Shown: piece by piece, positions 34,008 through 34,161 of the stretch
How positions within the stretch are numbered: the first letter of the stretch is position 1
Layout of the letters: every line of letters starts with the position of its first letter
Source of the DNA: Saprospiraceae bacterium
GTDB taxonomy: Bacteria; Bacteroidota; Bacteroidia; Chitinophagales; Saprospiraceae
DNA length: 34,161 bases
Direction: 5' to 3'
NCBI GenBank assembly: GCA_022448995.1
Contig: JAKVCT010000025.1
Span: 1-34,161, forward strand
Position numbers and translations under genes: made by a program
Notes under the pieces: model-generated
What the model saw: only the letters and a program-made list of their open reading frames with translations
Told to the model about the DNA's origin: nothing
The model's database searches: none

Positions 34008-34158
34008 TAGCTTCGCTGAGCACTTCGTGGTTTGATCAATTTGAGCCTCTTTTAGCTTCGCTGAGCACTTCGTGGTTTTGAGTGGATAGCCGCTCTGCGG
34101 ACAGAGGCGAAGCCGACTAGTGGTCAGCTTTGCTGCCACCAGCGCTATCAGCGAAAAA
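34008..34158 (+). repeat. Triloop palindrome array, copy 3, at right edge
   Basis: Two identical 26-nt units (34008-34033 and 34053-34078) are followed by a chain of tiny hairpins: ccgc-tct-gcgg, ggc-gaa-gcc, and gtgg-t-cagc-ttt-gctg-ccac. The array may continue beyond the window. Together with the MITE and the end at 33964 it fills the 438-bp region after the last gene. Confidence 0.7.
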
Positions 34159-34161
34159 AAA

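Noticed and set aside
33788..34078. Three near-identical 25-26 nt repeats as a CRISPR array
   Set aside because: Spacing is unequal (about 195 and 19 nt between copies), one copy is inside a MITE, and related copies occur 5-14 kb away; no cas genes.

Overview
The window comes from a low-GC Gram-negative bacterium of the phylum Bacteroidota. The evidence is a fused lpxC-fabZ gene, two subtilases with C-terminal type IX secretion (T9SS) sorting domains, an LVIVD-repeat lipoprotein, an ECF sigma factor paired with a membrane/beta-barrel protein, and a Bacteroidota-type promoter (TTTG-N19-TAnnTTTG) in front of the lipid A genes. The overall style suggests a Saprospiria-like lineage, but that placement is a guess. 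No rRNA, tRNA or CRISPR array is visible.

Layout. 1-446: 3' end of an IS5-like transposase gene, running off the left edge. 477-5579 (minus strand): a TlpA-like thioredoxin lipoprotein, a small RsbW-like ATPase-fold protein, an unrecognised tail-anchored protein and an LVIVD beta-propeller lipoprotein. 6084-14456 (plus): a PI-PLC-like lipoprotein, an LRR-subtilase with a T9SS tail, and a TPR-CHAT protease-like protein with a signal peptide and a C-terminal membrane helix. A long hairpin at 14453-14522 covers the stop codons of the CHAT gene and of the convergent glycosidase-like gene. 17414-20457 (plus): lpxC-fabZ and lpxA overlapping by 4 nt, then an orphan ABC ATPase. 20977-24416: an SGNH hydrolase-like gene translationally coupled to a DUF255/YyaL-type thioredoxin-domain gene. 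24596-29033: three leaderless proteins I cannot assign, two of them paralogues with an acidic calcium-loop-like motif and a strongly conserved C-terminal block, with a lysine-rich protein between them. 29591-31839 (minus): ECF sigma factor and a one-TM protein ending in a beta-barrel-like domain. 32095-33723 (minus): a second T9SS subtilase.

Much of the encoded protein is exported: lipoproteins, T9SS cargo and periplasmic enzymes. The intergenic DNA is not plain. It carries miniature inverted-repeat elements, one with a recognisable 3-bp target duplication, whose ends resemble the end of the IS5-like gene at the left edge. It also carries a dispersed family of tiny triloop palindromes, seen near 7.4, 20.6, 29.3 and 33.8-34.1 kb.

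The best candidate for an undescribed system is the 24.6-29.0 kb three-gene cluster. Its function is unknown to me, and nothing in the window ties it to a known secretion or defence apparatus.
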